Origin: CAYPAV01 sp964408805
GTDB taxonomy: Bacteria > Pseudomonadota > Alphaproteobacteria > UBA8366
Direction: 5' to 3'
Assembly: GCA_964408805.1 (NCBI GenBank)
Contig: CAYPAV010000031.1
Span: forward strand, 1-37,593
DNA length: 37,593 bases
The notes beneath the pieces are model-generated. The model saw nothing but the letters and a program-made list of their open reading frames with translations. It had not been told where the DNA came from and made no database searches. Positions 16,147 to 24,676 of the stretch are shown piece by piece. The translations under genes and the position numbers were made by a program. Each line of letters begins with the position of its first letter. Position 1 is the stretch's first letter.

Positions 16147-17586
16147 ATGTCGACCTCGTCCGAGATCCGCGCCACGCTCGACCATCCGGTGATCGATGCG
16201 GATGGCCATACGCTCGAATTCATGCCCGCCGTCCGGGAATACTTGAAGGACGTGGCCGGAGGCGAGGTGGCGGCGAAGCTCTATCGGAGCCCCCGCGGCA
16301 TCCCGATTCCGTTCAGCTGGTATCGCAACTCGCCCGAGGAACGCCTAGCCGCCCGCCGGATGCGCCCCGCCTGGTGGGGGGTCCCGGCGGAGAACACCCT
16401 GGACCGGACGACGGCGATGCTCCCCAAACTGATGTATGACCGGCTCGACGAATGCGGGGTCGATTATTCCATCGTCTATCCGACAATCGGGCTCTTTGCC
16501 TTGGGTACGCCGATCGAGGAAGCCCGGCTGTCGCTTTGCCGGGCGATCAACAATTATCACGCCGACGTCTTTGGCCCCTTCCAGGACCGGCTCTGCCCGG
16601 TCGCCGTCATTCCGATGCACACGCCCGAAGAGGCGATCGCCGAGCTCGATCATGCAGTGGGTACGCTCGGCTACAAGGCGATCCTGATGGCCGGGCATGT
16701 CGAACGTCCGGTCGAGGCGGCGGGCCCGGCCAACCGGCTCGCCACCTGGATCGACCATCTCGGCATCGACTCCCAATACGACTACGACCCGGTCTGGCAG
16801 CGCTGTCTCGACCTCAAGGTCGCCCCCGCCTTTCATTCGGGCGGCATGGGCTGGGGCAGCCGCAATTCGGTCAACAACTACATGTTCAACCATATCGGCC
16901 ATTTCGCGGCCGCCGGCGAAGCGACCTGCAAGTCGCTGTTCATGGCCGGCGTTACCAACCGGTTCCCGGACCTCCGCTTCGCCTTCCTGGAGGGCGGCAC
17001 GGCCTGGGCGGTCAATCTCTATAACGATTTGATCGGCCATTGGTCGAAGCGGAACCGCGACTCCGTGCATCTCTACGATCCGCGCCGGCTCGATATCGAC
17101 CGGATGGAATCGCTGTTCCGAGAGCACGGCGACAAGGTGCTGGACCGTCTCGACACCGATTCCCTTCGCGACCAACTCGCCCCCTTCGCCGAAAACGAGG
17201 AGGACGACGCGATGATCGACGAGTGGGCGGCCATCGGCATCGACCGGGCCGAGGACATCCGCGACCGCTTCGTGCCCAGCTTCTATTTCGGCTGCGAGGC
17301 CGACGATCCGATGAACGCGATGGCCTTCGATTCCCGCCTGAACGGCTTCGACGTCAAGCTGCGGGCGATCTTCTCCTCCGATGTCGGCCATTGGGACGTG
17401 CCGGACATGGCGGAGGTCCTGGAGGAAGCCCACGAACTGCTTGAGCACGAACTCCTCGACGCGGCCGATTTCCGCGATTTCGTCTTCGCCAACTCGGCCC
17501 ATCTATATGCCGACCTCAATCCCGACTTCTTCAAGGGCACGGTGGTGGAAGACGCCTGCAAGCGAGAAGTGGGATTGGCGGCTTGA
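16147..17586 (+). CDS. Large amidohydrolase-2 family metal-dependent hydrolase
   Basis: 479 aa from the ATG at 16147, with GGAGG 6 bases upstream; an ATG 14 codons earlier has no site. The N-terminal metal motif is VIDADGH (about 15-21) and the C-terminal metal Asp lies in SSDVGHWDVPDM (about 414-425). The end (FVFANSAHLYADLNPDFFKGT) is typical of long Amidohydro_2 (PF04909) proteins that often neighbour monooxygenases in Alphaproteobacteria. The family hydrolyses or decarboxylates ring compounds with a mononuclear or binuclear metal. Third gene after LLM 1 and LLM 2 (77-base gap), suggesting oxidation followed by hydrolysis of one compound. Confidence 0.9.
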   Translation: MSTSSEIRATLDHPVIDADGHTLEFMPAVREYLKDVAGGEVAAKLYRSPRGIPIPFSWYRNSPEERLAARRMRPAWWGVPAENTLDRTTAMLPKLMYDRLDECGVDYSIVYPTIGLFALGTPIEEARLSLCRAINNYHADVFGPFQDRLCPVAVIPMHTPEEAIAELDHAVGTLGYKAILMAGHVERPVEAAGPANRLATWIDHLGIDSQYDYDPVWQRCLDLKVAPAFHSGGMGWGSRNSVNNYMFNHIGHFAAAGEATCKSLFMAGVTNRFPDLRFAFLEGGTAWAVNLYNDLIGHWSKRNRDSVHLYDPRRLDIDRMESLFREHGDKVLDRLDTDSLRDQLAPFAENEEDDAMIDEWAAIGIDRAEDIRDRFVPSFYFGCEADDPMNAMAFDSRLNGFDVKLRAIFSSDVGHWDVPDMAEVLEEAHELLEHELLDAADFRDFVFANSAHLYADLNPDFFKGTVVEDACKREVGLAA

Positions 17587-17720
17587 GAAGGATGATCAAC
17601 GCGGGCCGCCGGGCCAGCCGGCAAGTCCCGCATCTATCCGATTGTGTTCGCCGCGCGACGCATTTATCTATCTTCGGAGGGGCCACGACGGCTCGCTATT
17701 AAACGCGGCTGCCATTCCGA

Positions 17721-19475
17721 ATGACCGACGACTCCGTCACGCGAAAACTGACCGCGATCCTCTATGCCGACGTGGCGGGCTATAGCCGGCTTACGGGCGC
17801 GGATGAAGTCGGCACCCACAAACAGCTTTCGGCCGGGCTCGACTTGATATCCGGCCGCATCGACGCGGCGGGAGGGCGCGTGGTGCATTACGCGGGCGAT
17901 GCGGTGCTGGCGGAATTTGCGAGCGTGGTCGCGGCGGTGGAAACCGCGGTCGATATCCAACGGTCCCTTGGCGAGATGGGCGCCGATGTACCGAACGACC
18001 AACGCCTGGCGTTCCGCATCGGCGTCAATCTCGGCGAGGTCATCGTCGACCGGGACGACATATACGGTGACGGCGTCAATGTGGCGGCGCGGTTGGAGAG
18101 CCTCGCGGAAACCGGCGGCGTTTGCCTCTCGGGTGCCGTGTACGAGCAGGTAAACGGCAAGCTCGATATCGGCTTCAAGGACATGGGCCCGCAGGCGGTC
18201 AAGAATATCGCCCAGCCGGTCGCGGCCTATATGGTGGAATTTTCGAAACCGGCGGCCGATCAACCCGCCGAGGCGCCGTTGGCCGCACCGGATATGCCGT
18301 CCGTCGCCGTGCTGCCCTTCGACAACATGTCGAGCGATCCGGACCAGGAATTCTTCGCCGACGGGCTCGTCGAGGACATCATCACGACCCTCTCCAAGGT
18401 GCCGAATTTGTTCGTCATCGCGCGAAATTCGAGCTTTGCCTACAAGGGAGCCGCGGTGGATATCCGCACGGTGGCGCGTGAGCTGGGGGTCAAGCAGGTG
18501 CTGGAAGGCAGCGTCCGGAGCGGCGGCAATCGATTGCGCATCACCGCGCAGCTGATCGACGCGGAGACCGGCCGCCATATCTGGGCCGATCGCTTCGACC
18601 GTGTGGTCGACGATTTGTTCGATATCCAGGACGAGATCACCAAGGAAATTGTGACCGCCCTTCGCATCGAATTGACCGATGGCGACATCGCCCGAATCTG
18701 GAACGAGGGAACCCACGACATCACGGCTTGGGGTTATGTCGTGGAGGCAAGCGAGGTTATCAATCGCTTTGGTTCGGAAGATATTCGCCGCACCCGCGAG
18801 CTTGCGGGCAAGGCCGCGAAAATCGACCCCGGCTACGCGACGGCCTGGGCGTTGCTCGGCATGACCTATTGGTATGAGACCCGAACCACGATCACGGATA
18901 ATACCGACGATCTGTTGGAAAAGGCGGCCAAATGTATCGAAAAGGCACTTGAATTAGATTCGGCCAACCCAAACGCACTCGGCATTCAGGCTCTATCCCG
19001 CATCTCCAAGGGTGTGCCCGAGGAAGGCATCGAGATTTGTTCGCGCGGCGTGGCACTCAACCCCGGGAGCGCCGATATACGCGGCTATCGGGCCTTCTGT
19101 CTTCTTTGCGCGGACAAGGCCGACGAGGCGATAGAGGAGTTCGAAATCGCCATGCGCCTCAACCCGCATCCCCCGGTATGGTATCGATCGGTCCTTGCGC
19201 GCGCGCGCGACGCTGCCGGCGACCCGGAAGGCGCCTTGGCGATCTCCACCGCGGTCCGCGCGCGCGAACCCGATAATTTCCCCGCCCTGCTCCATAGCAC
19301 GAGCCTGCTGGCCCGAAGCGGCCGGATGGAGGAGGCCAGCGACGTGGCACGTGACGTTTTGCGAATGGTCCCCGATTTCAGGATCGCGTCCATAACCCAA
19401 TGGCTGATGATGCGGGACGGCGGTTTCACCCGCGCCTTCGCCGACGGCCTCCGCAAGGCCGGCTTGCCGGAATAG
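17721..19475 (+). CDS. Class III adenylate/guanylate cyclase with TolB-like and TPR domains
   Basis: 584 aa, soluble. Residues about 8-175 form a cyclase homology domain: metal Asp17 (ADVAGYS) and Asp60 (GDAVLAEF), and transition-state Asn120/Arg124 in YGDGVNVAARLESLA. Residues about 192-300 match the TolB-like FlgO/CadC-type segment (PSVAVLPFDNMSSDPDQEFF, then ITAQLIDAETGRHIWADRFD). The rest is TPR helices (about 330-580). This architecture is abundant in Rhizobiales and other Alphaproteobacteria, where it is taken to make cAMP in response to an unknown partner bound by the TPRs. All key cyclase residues are present. No strong ribosome site is seen before the ATG. It is not in an operon: 134 bases separate it from the amidohydrolase. 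Confidence 0.93.
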   Translation: MTDDSVTRKLTAILYADVAGYSRLTGADEVGTHKQLSAGLDLISGRIDAAGGRVVHYAGDAVLAEFASVVAAVETAVDIQRSLGEMGADVPNDQRLAFRIGVNLGEVIVDRDDIYGDGVNVAARLESLAETGGVCLSGAVYEQVNGKLDIGFKDMGPQAVKNIAQPVAAYMVEFSKPAADQPAEAPLAAPDMPSVAVLPFDNMSSDPDQEFFADGLVEDIITTLSKVPNLFVIARNSSFAYKGAAVDIRTVARELGVKQVLEGSVRSGGNRLRITAQLIDAETGRHIWADRFDRVVDDLFDIQDEITKEIVTALRIELTDGDIARIWNEGTHDITAWGYVVEASEVINRFGSEDIRRTRELAGKAAKIDPGYATAWALLGMTYWYETRTTITDNTDDLLEKAAKCIEKALELDSANPNALGIQALSRISKGVPEEGIEICSRGVALNPGSADIRGYRAFCLLCADKADEAIEEFEIAMRLNPHPPVWYRSVLARARDAAGDPEGALAISTAVRAREPDNFPALLHSTSLLARSGRMEEASDVARDVLRMVPDFRIASITQWLMMRDGGFTRAFADGLRKAGLPE

Positions 19476-19496
19476 ACGAGAAGGCGCTGTTCCGGC

Positions 19497-20315
19497 CTAA
19501 TAAAAGACCGCGTCGCCCGCGCCTCCGTTCGGGTTCAATAGCTCGCCCGTCATGGCGCAAGCTTGCTCCGAGGCTAGGAACACCGCGACATTCGCCACTT
19601 CCTCGGCCTCGACCATGCGCCCGAGCGCATTGGTTCTCCGGGCGTCCTCGGCGAACATCCGGCGTTCGGCCTCCTCCGGCGAAATGCCCGCCTTTTCGGC
19701 CCGCGCCGCCAATAGGCTCGGCGTCCGCTCGGTCCGGGTGACGCCGGGATGAATGCAATTGACCGTGATGCCGTCGCGGCCGAGCTGCAAGGCGAGCGTT
19801 CGCGTGAAATGCACCAGCGAGGTATTGCGGGCCCCGCCGCTCAAATTCCCCGGCGTCCGCGCATTGGTGCCGCTGATATTGATGATGCGGCCCCAGCCGG
19901 CCGCCTTCAAATGCGGTATTGCGGCACGGGCGCAGCGGAGCGCGCCCATGTATTTAGTATCAAAATCGTTCAGGAAATCTTCATCGACGATGGTGTCTAT
20001 GCGACCGACCGCGGTCGCCGAGCCGCCGGGAAGCGAGGCGCTATTCACCAGTATATTCAACCCGCCAAGCGCCGCCGCCGCTTCCTCGACCATATGATCG
20101 ACCGCGGCCCGATCGGTCACGTCGCAGGCGAGCGGCGCCACCTTCCGGCCGGTTTCCGCCGCGATCTCGGCGGCGGCTTCCGACAACGAATCCATATTCC
20201 GCGACATGATCGCCATATCGACGCCTTCCCGCGCCAGGCCAAGCGCAATCGCCTTCCCGATCCCGCGCGACGCTCCGCCGATAATCGCGGTCTTCCCCGT
20301 CAAACCGTAATCCAT
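19497..20315 (-). CDS. Degenerate SDR family protein lacking catalytic Tyr and Lys (SDR 2)
   Basis: 272 aa, start supported by AAGGA 6 bases upstream. A normal cofactor motif GGASRGIG (13-20), CDVTD (65-69) and Ser148 are present, but the NNAG motif is NSAS (91-94) and the YxxxK pair reads G160-x-x-x-N164 (alignment anchored on FTRTLALQL, which matches the usual LTKSLALEL). Without Tyr and Lys the classical hydride-transfer mechanism should fail. It may bind NAD(P) for another purpose, use other residues, or partner another enzyme. It follows the TauD pair on the same strand (58-base gap) and probably shares their transcript. Confidence 0.9.
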   Translation of the reverse strand: MDYGLTGKTAIIGGASRGIGKAIALGLAREGVDMAIMSRNMDSLSEAAAEIAAETGRKVAPLACDVTDRAAVDHMVEEAAAALGGLNILVNSASLPGGSATAVGRIDTIVDEDFLNDFDTKYMGALRCARAAIPHLKAAGWGRIINISGTNARTPGNLSGGARNTSLVHFTRTLALQLGRDGITVNCIHPGVTRTERTPSLLAARAEKAGISPEEAERRMFAEDARRTNALGRMVEAEEVANVAVFLASEQACAMTGELLNPNGGAGDAVFY

Positions 20316-20373
20316 CCCGTATCCTTCCCCATGCGTGATTGACCGAATTTCCCGTTCGCCCCTACGAACCAGT

Positions 20374-21402
20374 TCACCCCGCCGCCGGCTCCCGCCAGGT
20401 CCAGCGGTGTTCCCCGTAGAGCCGGCGCTGGACGTCGGGGAGGGCGGGCCAGTCGTCGACCATGAGCCAGAGGCGTTTCAATTGGCGGCGCCGCTCCTTT
20501 TCGGGATGGTCCTCGAAATCGGCGCGGCCGTGGAGGACCGTCCGGTTGTTGAGGACCTGGATGTCGCCCGGCCGCAGCACGTATTCGAGCTTGAAATCGG
20601 GATGGTCGCAGAGCGAGAAGAAGACATCGATCGCGGCCTGCTCGCGGGCACTCGGCCGGTGGTCGCCGGCCTCGACCGCGCGATCGATATAGGAATACAG
20701 GAAGTGGACATTCAGCCAGCCGTTGGCATGGGTGAAGGCCGGCACGCGCTCCGGGATCAATGGCGGAAGACCCATATCCGCCGCGTCCGTGTCGGTCATG
20801 CGGCAGACCAGGCCCTCGTAGAGCACCGCCAGGAGATCGGGGCACATATCGAGCATGGCGTTGTGCACGGCACCCCCGCTCACGAGGCGGCTGGCCCCGC
20901 CCGATTTGGCGGTCCGGATGCCGATCATGCCGATCATATCGCAGGCGTCGGAATGGACCGGCTGCCCGCCCGCCGAATGATAGCCGCGCCGGCGGGTGCG
21001 GTCCGGTTCCTCGTCGGTCACGTCCATGACCGTCCCCAGCCGGTCGCCGAGGAAGCTCTGCGGCATCCGCCGTCCGAAATACCCACCGAAGCCCCAGAAG
21101 ATCATGCCGAGCTCGTCGTCGGTGTAATTCGCCGCGTCGATTCCCCGAAGGTTAACGAAGCCGCGGCCCGATGCCAGTTCCCGCCTGAAATCGGCGATCT
21201 CCGCCTTCAGGGTATCGAACGGAAAATCGGTCTCGCCGATTTGCTCCAGCGGCTTCGGGTTCGCACGCAGCTTCTCGACGCAGTCGTCGATTTCCGCCAG
21301 GGTTTCCGGGGAGAGGTCGTAAATCCAGTCCCGCGCCTCCGCCAGATCCTTGCCCATCCAGACGGACGGGCCCGACGGGCGGTGGAATTCCTTCCCGGTC
21401 AT
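20374..21402 (-). CDS. TauD/TfdA-family Fe(II)/2-oxoglutarate dioxygenase (TauD B)
   Basis: 342 aa. The true start is the ATG at 21402, overlapping the stop of the upstream paralogue as ATGA; the same frame stays open to 22308 but that part is the paralogue read out of frame. The iron site is His150-x-Asp152 (VHSD) and His291 (LHGRADF), with Arg residues in ERRRQL (303-308) to bind 2-oxoglutarate. The family hydroxylates carbon next to a heteroatom or acid group, releasing sulfite, aldehyde or similar. An ungapped hand alignment with TauD A gives about 236 of 342 identical residues. Differences cluster at 201-245 and the C-terminal 12 residues, which may set substrate choice or subunit pairing. 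Confidence 0.93.
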   Translation of the reverse strand: MTGKEFHRPSGPSVWMGKDLAEARDWIYDLSPETLAEIDDCVEKLRANPKPLEQIGETDFPFDTLKAEIADFRRELASGRGFVNLRGIDAANYTDDELGMIFWGFGGYFGRRMPQSFLGDRLGTVMDVTDEEPDRTRRRGYHSAGGQPVHSDACDMIGMIGIRTAKSGGASRLVSGGAVHNAMLDMCPDLLAVLYEGLVCRMTDTDAADMGLPPLIPERVPAFTHANGWLNVHFLYSYIDRAVEAGDHRPSAREQAAIDVFFSLCDHPDFKLEYVLRPGDIQVLNNRTVLHGRADFEDHPEKERRRQLKRLWLMVDDWPALPDVQRRLYGEHRWTWREPAAG

Positions 21403-22427
21403 GCCGGTGCGCTCGCTTGCAGTTTTTTCAGATCGTCGCCGTAGAGCCGCCGCTGAGCATCGGGCAGCCGGGGCCAGTCGTCGACCGAGAGCCAGAGGCG
21501 TCTCAACTGGCGGCGCCGTTCCTTTTCGGGATGATCGTCGAAATGGGCCCGGCCGTGCATGATCTTGCGGTTGTTGAAGATCTGAATGTCGCCCGGCTCC
21601 AGCATGTATTCGAGCACGTAGTCGGGATGGTTGCCGATCGTCCGGAAGACGTCGATCGCCGCCTGCTCGCGCGGGCTCAGCCGGCAATCCCCGGCATTGA
21701 CCGCGCGCTCGACATAGCCCCGCACGTAATTCGCGTTCAGCCAGCCGTCGGCCCGGGTATAGGTGGGCACGCCGCCCGGGATCAGCGCCGGCACGTCCAT
21801 GGCCTCCGCATCGGAGTCCGGCATGCGGCAGGGCAGCCCTTGATAGAGAACCTTCAGGAGCTCGGGGCACATATCGAGCATGGCGTTGTGCACCGCGCCC
21901 GCGCTCGCGAGGCGGCTGGCGCCGCCTTCCTTGGCGGTTCGAATGCCTATCATGCCGACGATGTCGCAGGCGTCCGTGTGGACATCCTGCTTGCCCCCCG
22001 AGTGGTAGCCGCGGCGGAGGCGCCGGTCCGGTTCCTCGTCGGTCACGTCCATGACCGTCCCCAGGAGATCGCCCATGAAGCTCTGCGGCATCCGCCGCCC
22101 GAAATGCCCGCCGAAGCCCCAGAAGATCATGCCCAGTTCGTCGTCGCTGTAATCCGCCGCCGGAATTCCCCGGATATTGACGAACCCCCGCCCCGTCGCC
22201 AGCTCCCGCCGGAAAGCCTCGATCTCCTCCCGTAAGGCCTGGAAGGGGAAATCGGCCCCGTCGATCTCCGCCAGCGGTTTCGGGCTTTCCCGCAGCTTCT
22301 CGACGCAATCGTCGATTTCCTTCAGGGCCTTGGGGGAAAGATCATGAATCCAGTCCCGCGCCCCGGCCAAATCCTTGCCGAGCCAGACGGACGACCCCGC
22401 CGCGCGATGGATGTTTTCGGTTCTCAC
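21399..22427 (-). CDS. TauD/TfdA-family Fe(II)/2-oxoglutarate dioxygenase (TauD A)
   Basis: 342 aa from GTG at 22427 with GGGAG 6 bases upstream. The iron ligands are His150, Asp152 (VHTD) and His291 (MHGRAHF); ERRRQL (303-308) supplies the 2-oxoglutarate Arg. First gene of the minus-strand operon TauD A, TauD B, SDR 2; the 135-base gap before it is shared with the divergent CoA ligase gene. The equal length and gap-free similarity to TauD B show a tandem duplication old enough for about 30% divergence. The natural substrate is unknown: nothing nearby (no ssu/tau ABC transporter) points to taurine. Confidence 0.93.
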   Translation of the reverse strand: MRTENIHRAAGSSVWLGKDLAGARDWIHDLSPKALKEIDDCVEKLRESPKPLAEIDGADFPFQALREEIEAFRRELATGRGFVNIRGIPAADYSDDELGMIFWGFGGHFGRRMPQSFMGDLLGTVMDVTDEEPDRRLRRGYHSGGKQDVHTDACDIVGMIGIRTAKEGGASRLASAGAVHNAMLDMCPELLKVLYQGLPCRMPDSDAEAMDVPALIPGGVPTYTRADGWLNANYVRGYVERAVNAGDCRLSPREQAAIDVFRTIGNHPDYVLEYMLEPGDIQIFNNRKIMHGRAHFDDHPEKERRRQLRRLWLSVDDWPRLPDAQRRLYGDDLKKLQASAPA

Positions 22428-22505
22428 ATTTCGCTCCCGCCGCCGAAGCCCGCCAAGGTCCGCTTCCAGGATTCACGTAACTTCGCGGCGTTCCGCTTCA
22501 AGCTT

Positions 22506-22521
22506 CCGGCATTGATGCCGG
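22506..22521. promoter_or_regulatory. Perfect 16-bp palindrome in a divergent promoter region (operator candidate)
   Basis: CCGGCAT-TG-ATGCCGG, two 7-base arms around a TG centre, lies midway in the 135-base gap between TauD A and the CoA ligase gene. It overlaps a TTGATG that could be a -35 box, 17 bases before TTAAGC, for the rightward operon. The geometry suits a dimeric repressor of GntR/TetR size. No regulator gene is adjacent. Confidence 0.45.
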
Positions 22522-22562
22522 TGCGGTCGACTCGTTAAGCTCCCTTGGAGGGAGTGCGGATC

Positions 22563-24230
22563 ATGGAACAAAGGGCCTGGGAGGCGACCTATCCCGAGGG
22601 GGTCGATTGGAACATCGCGATCGAGCCTAAACTGCTGCATGCCTTCATCGACAAGGCGGCGGGCGACGCCGGCGGACGGGTGTTCTGCGATTTTCTCGGC
22701 AACGAACTCAGCTTCGCGACGATCCGCAACCTGGCGGATAGGGTCGCGCGGGGTCTCGAGGATCTCGGCGTCGGGCCGGGGGTGAAGGTGGGGCTGTTCC
22801 TGCCGAACGTGCCGCACTATATCGCCGCCTTCTTCGGAGTCCTGAAGGCGGGCGGGGTCGTGGTCAACTACAGCCCGCTGCTGCCGGAGCGCGGCCTCGC
22901 CTTCATGATCGACGATTCCGAAACCGACATCATGATCACGATCGACGCCGAGGGCATGTTCCAGACCCTCGAGAAGGCGGCGGCGGGATCGCGGCTGAAA
23001 CGGATCGTCGTGGCGGCGATGGCGGAAGCGACGGCGCCCGGCCTAGAATTGGGCGATCCGCAGACCCTCCCCGACGATGATCGATACATGACTTTCACGG
23101 CGCTGGTGGACAATACCGGCGACTATGTCGCCCACGAGCCGCCCGACGGCATCGATACGGTCATCGTCTTCCAATATACCGGCGGCACCACGGGCACGCC
23201 CAAGGCCGCCATGATGACCCATCGCTCGATGTCGTCCGCCTGCCGGATGTATCAGTCCTGGGACGTCTTCGGCGAGGACGATCCCAAGACCCGGAAGATC
23301 GTCCTGGTGCTGCCGCTGTTCCATATCTACGGCCTGACCTATGCGCTTTTGGGGAGCATTCGCGACCGCAGCCAGATCATCCTGCACCCGAAACCCGACA
23401 TGGAGAAAATCCTGACCGACATCGCCGAGAAGAAACCGACCCATATGCCGGGCGTACCCACCCTCTTCATGGGACTGGTCAGTCATCCGCTGGCCAAGGA
23501 GACGGATTTTTCCTCGCTCAACTATTGCGGATCGGGAGGGGCGCCGTTGCCGGCCGAGGTGCAGAAGGCGTTTCAGGACCTGACCGGGGTGCCTCTGCTG
23601 GAAGGTTACGGCCTGACGGAAACCTCCCCGGCCGGGACGGTGCAGAAGCTGGAAGGCGAGTATCGCGTGGGCTCCTGCGGATTGCCGCTACCGGGGGTCG
23701 ATCTCGAGATCCGGAGCCTCGACGACGGCACCACCGTCATGTCCGCGGGTGAGATCGGCGAGGTCTGCTTCAAGGGCCCGCAACTGATGAAAGGCTATTG
23801 GAAGCGCCCCGAGGAGACTGCCGAGGCCTTGCGGGACGGCTGGCTCTATACCGGCGATACGGGATATCTCGACGGGGACGGGTATCTCTTCCTGGTCGAC
23901 CGCAAGAAGGATCTGATCATCTCCAGCGGATTCAACGTCTACCCCCGCCACATCGAGGAGGCGATCCACGAACATCCCTCGGTCAACGAGGTGACCGTGA
24001 TCGGTATCCCGCACGATTATCGCGGCGAAGTGCCGAAAGCCTTCGTCAAACTGATGCCGGCGGCGGCGCTGGAATACGAGGATTTGATCGAATTTCTCGG
24101 CGACAAGCTTTCCAAGCACGAGATGCCGGCGGGGTTGGAAATCAGGGACGAACTGCCGAAAACGCCGGTCGGCAAACTCTCCAAGAAGGAGCTCGTCGCC
24201 GAGGAACAGGCAAAGCGGGGCGGATCATGA
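22563..24230 (+). CDS. Acyl-CoA synthetase / AMP-dependent ligase
   Basis: 555 aa from ATG at 22563, with GGAGGGAG 8 bases upstream. Adenylate-forming motifs in order: YTGGTTGTPKAAMMTH (about 202-217), GYGLTETSP, YTGDTGYLDGDGYLFLVDRKKD, ISSGFNVYPRHIEEAI, and the C-terminal catalytic Lys in TPVGKLSKKEL. It activates a carboxylic acid with ATP and CoA; the sequence is closest in feel to medium/long-chain FadD-type ligases. Its stop overlaps the next start as ATGA, so the VOC protein is translationally coupled. It is divergent from the TauD pair, suggesting activation of an acid made or used by those dioxygenases. Confidence 0.94.
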   Translation: MEQRAWEATYPEGVDWNIAIEPKLLHAFIDKAAGDAGGRVFCDFLGNELSFATIRNLADRVARGLEDLGVGPGVKVGLFLPNVPHYIAAFFGVLKAGGVVVNYSPLLPERGLAFMIDDSETDIMITIDAEGMFQTLEKAAAGSRLKRIVVAAMAEATAPGLELGDPQTLPDDDRYMTFTALVDNTGDYVAHEPPDGIDTVIVFQYTGGTTGTPKAAMMTHRSMSSACRMYQSWDVFGEDDPKTRKIVLVLPLFHIYGLTYALLGSIRDRSQIILHPKPDMEKILTDIAEKKPTHMPGVPTLFMGLVSHPLAKETDFSSLNYCGSGGAPLPAEVQKAFQDLTGVPLLEGYGLTETSPAGTVQKLEGEYRVGSCGLPLPGVDLEIRSLDDGTTVMSAGEIGEVCFKGPQLMKGYWKRPEETAEALRDGWLYTGDTGYLDGDGYLFLVDRKKDLIISSGFNVYPRHIEEAIHEHPSVNEVTVIGIPHDYRGEVPKAFVKLMPAAALEYEDLIEFLGDKLSKHEMPAGLEIRDELPKTPVGKLSKKELVAEEQAKRGGS

Positions 24231-24676
24231 CGGAACAAAAGAAGGCGCGCGCCATCGGCATGAACCATGTGGCGCTGGAAGTCGACGACATCGATGCGGC
24301 GTTGGAATTCTACGGCTCGATTTTCGAGTTCTCGCTGCGCGGTCGCTCGGATACCGCGGCTTTCGTCGATCTCGGCGACCAGTTCATCAATTTCGCGGTG
24401 GGCCGCGATCAGATTCCCGACACGAAGCGCCATCTCGGGCTCGTCGTCGATAACGTGGCGACGGCGCGTGCGGTGGTCGAGGCGAAGAAAATTCCGTTGT
24501 TGCCGGGGCGGGGTTGTGATTTCCTCGACCCGTGGGGTAACAGGATACAGTTGGTCGAATACGCCGACATCCAATTCACCAAGGCGCCCGAGGTGCTGCG
24601 CGGCATGGGATTGGAAGGATTGGCAAAGACCGAGGACGCGTTGGGACAACTCTCGAAAAAAGGAATGGCGACATGA
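24227..24676 (+). CDS. VOC (glyoxalase/dioxygenase fold) protein
   Basis: 149 aa. The beta-alpha-beta-beta-beta VOC modules are visible as MNHVALEVDDIDAALEFYG (12-30) and HLGLVVDNVATARAVVEA (69-86). Candidate metal ligands are His14, His69 and Glu111 (IQLVEYAD), so a metal site is plausible. It lies between the CoA ligase and the cupin with ATGA overlaps at both ends, a sign that the three products are needed in fixed ratio. VOC enzymes act as isomerases, epimerases, lyases or ring-cleavage dioxygenases; which one is not decidable here. A methylmalonyl-CoA-epimerase-like action on the ligase product is one option. Confidence 0.9.
   Translation: MTEQKKARAIGMNHVALEVDDIDAALEFYGSIFEFSLRGRSDTAAFVDLGDQFINFAVGRDQIPDTKRHLGLVVDNVATARAVVEAKKIPLLPGRGCDFLDPWGNRIQLVEYADIQFTKAPEVLRGMGLEGLAKTEDALGQLSKKGMAT

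Noticed and set aside
20374..22308. A 644-residue protein with the TauD B domain at its C-terminus
   Set aside because: The first 300 residues are the TauD A gene read in another frame; the ATG at 21402 overlaps the TauD A stop and begins the homologous N-terminus.
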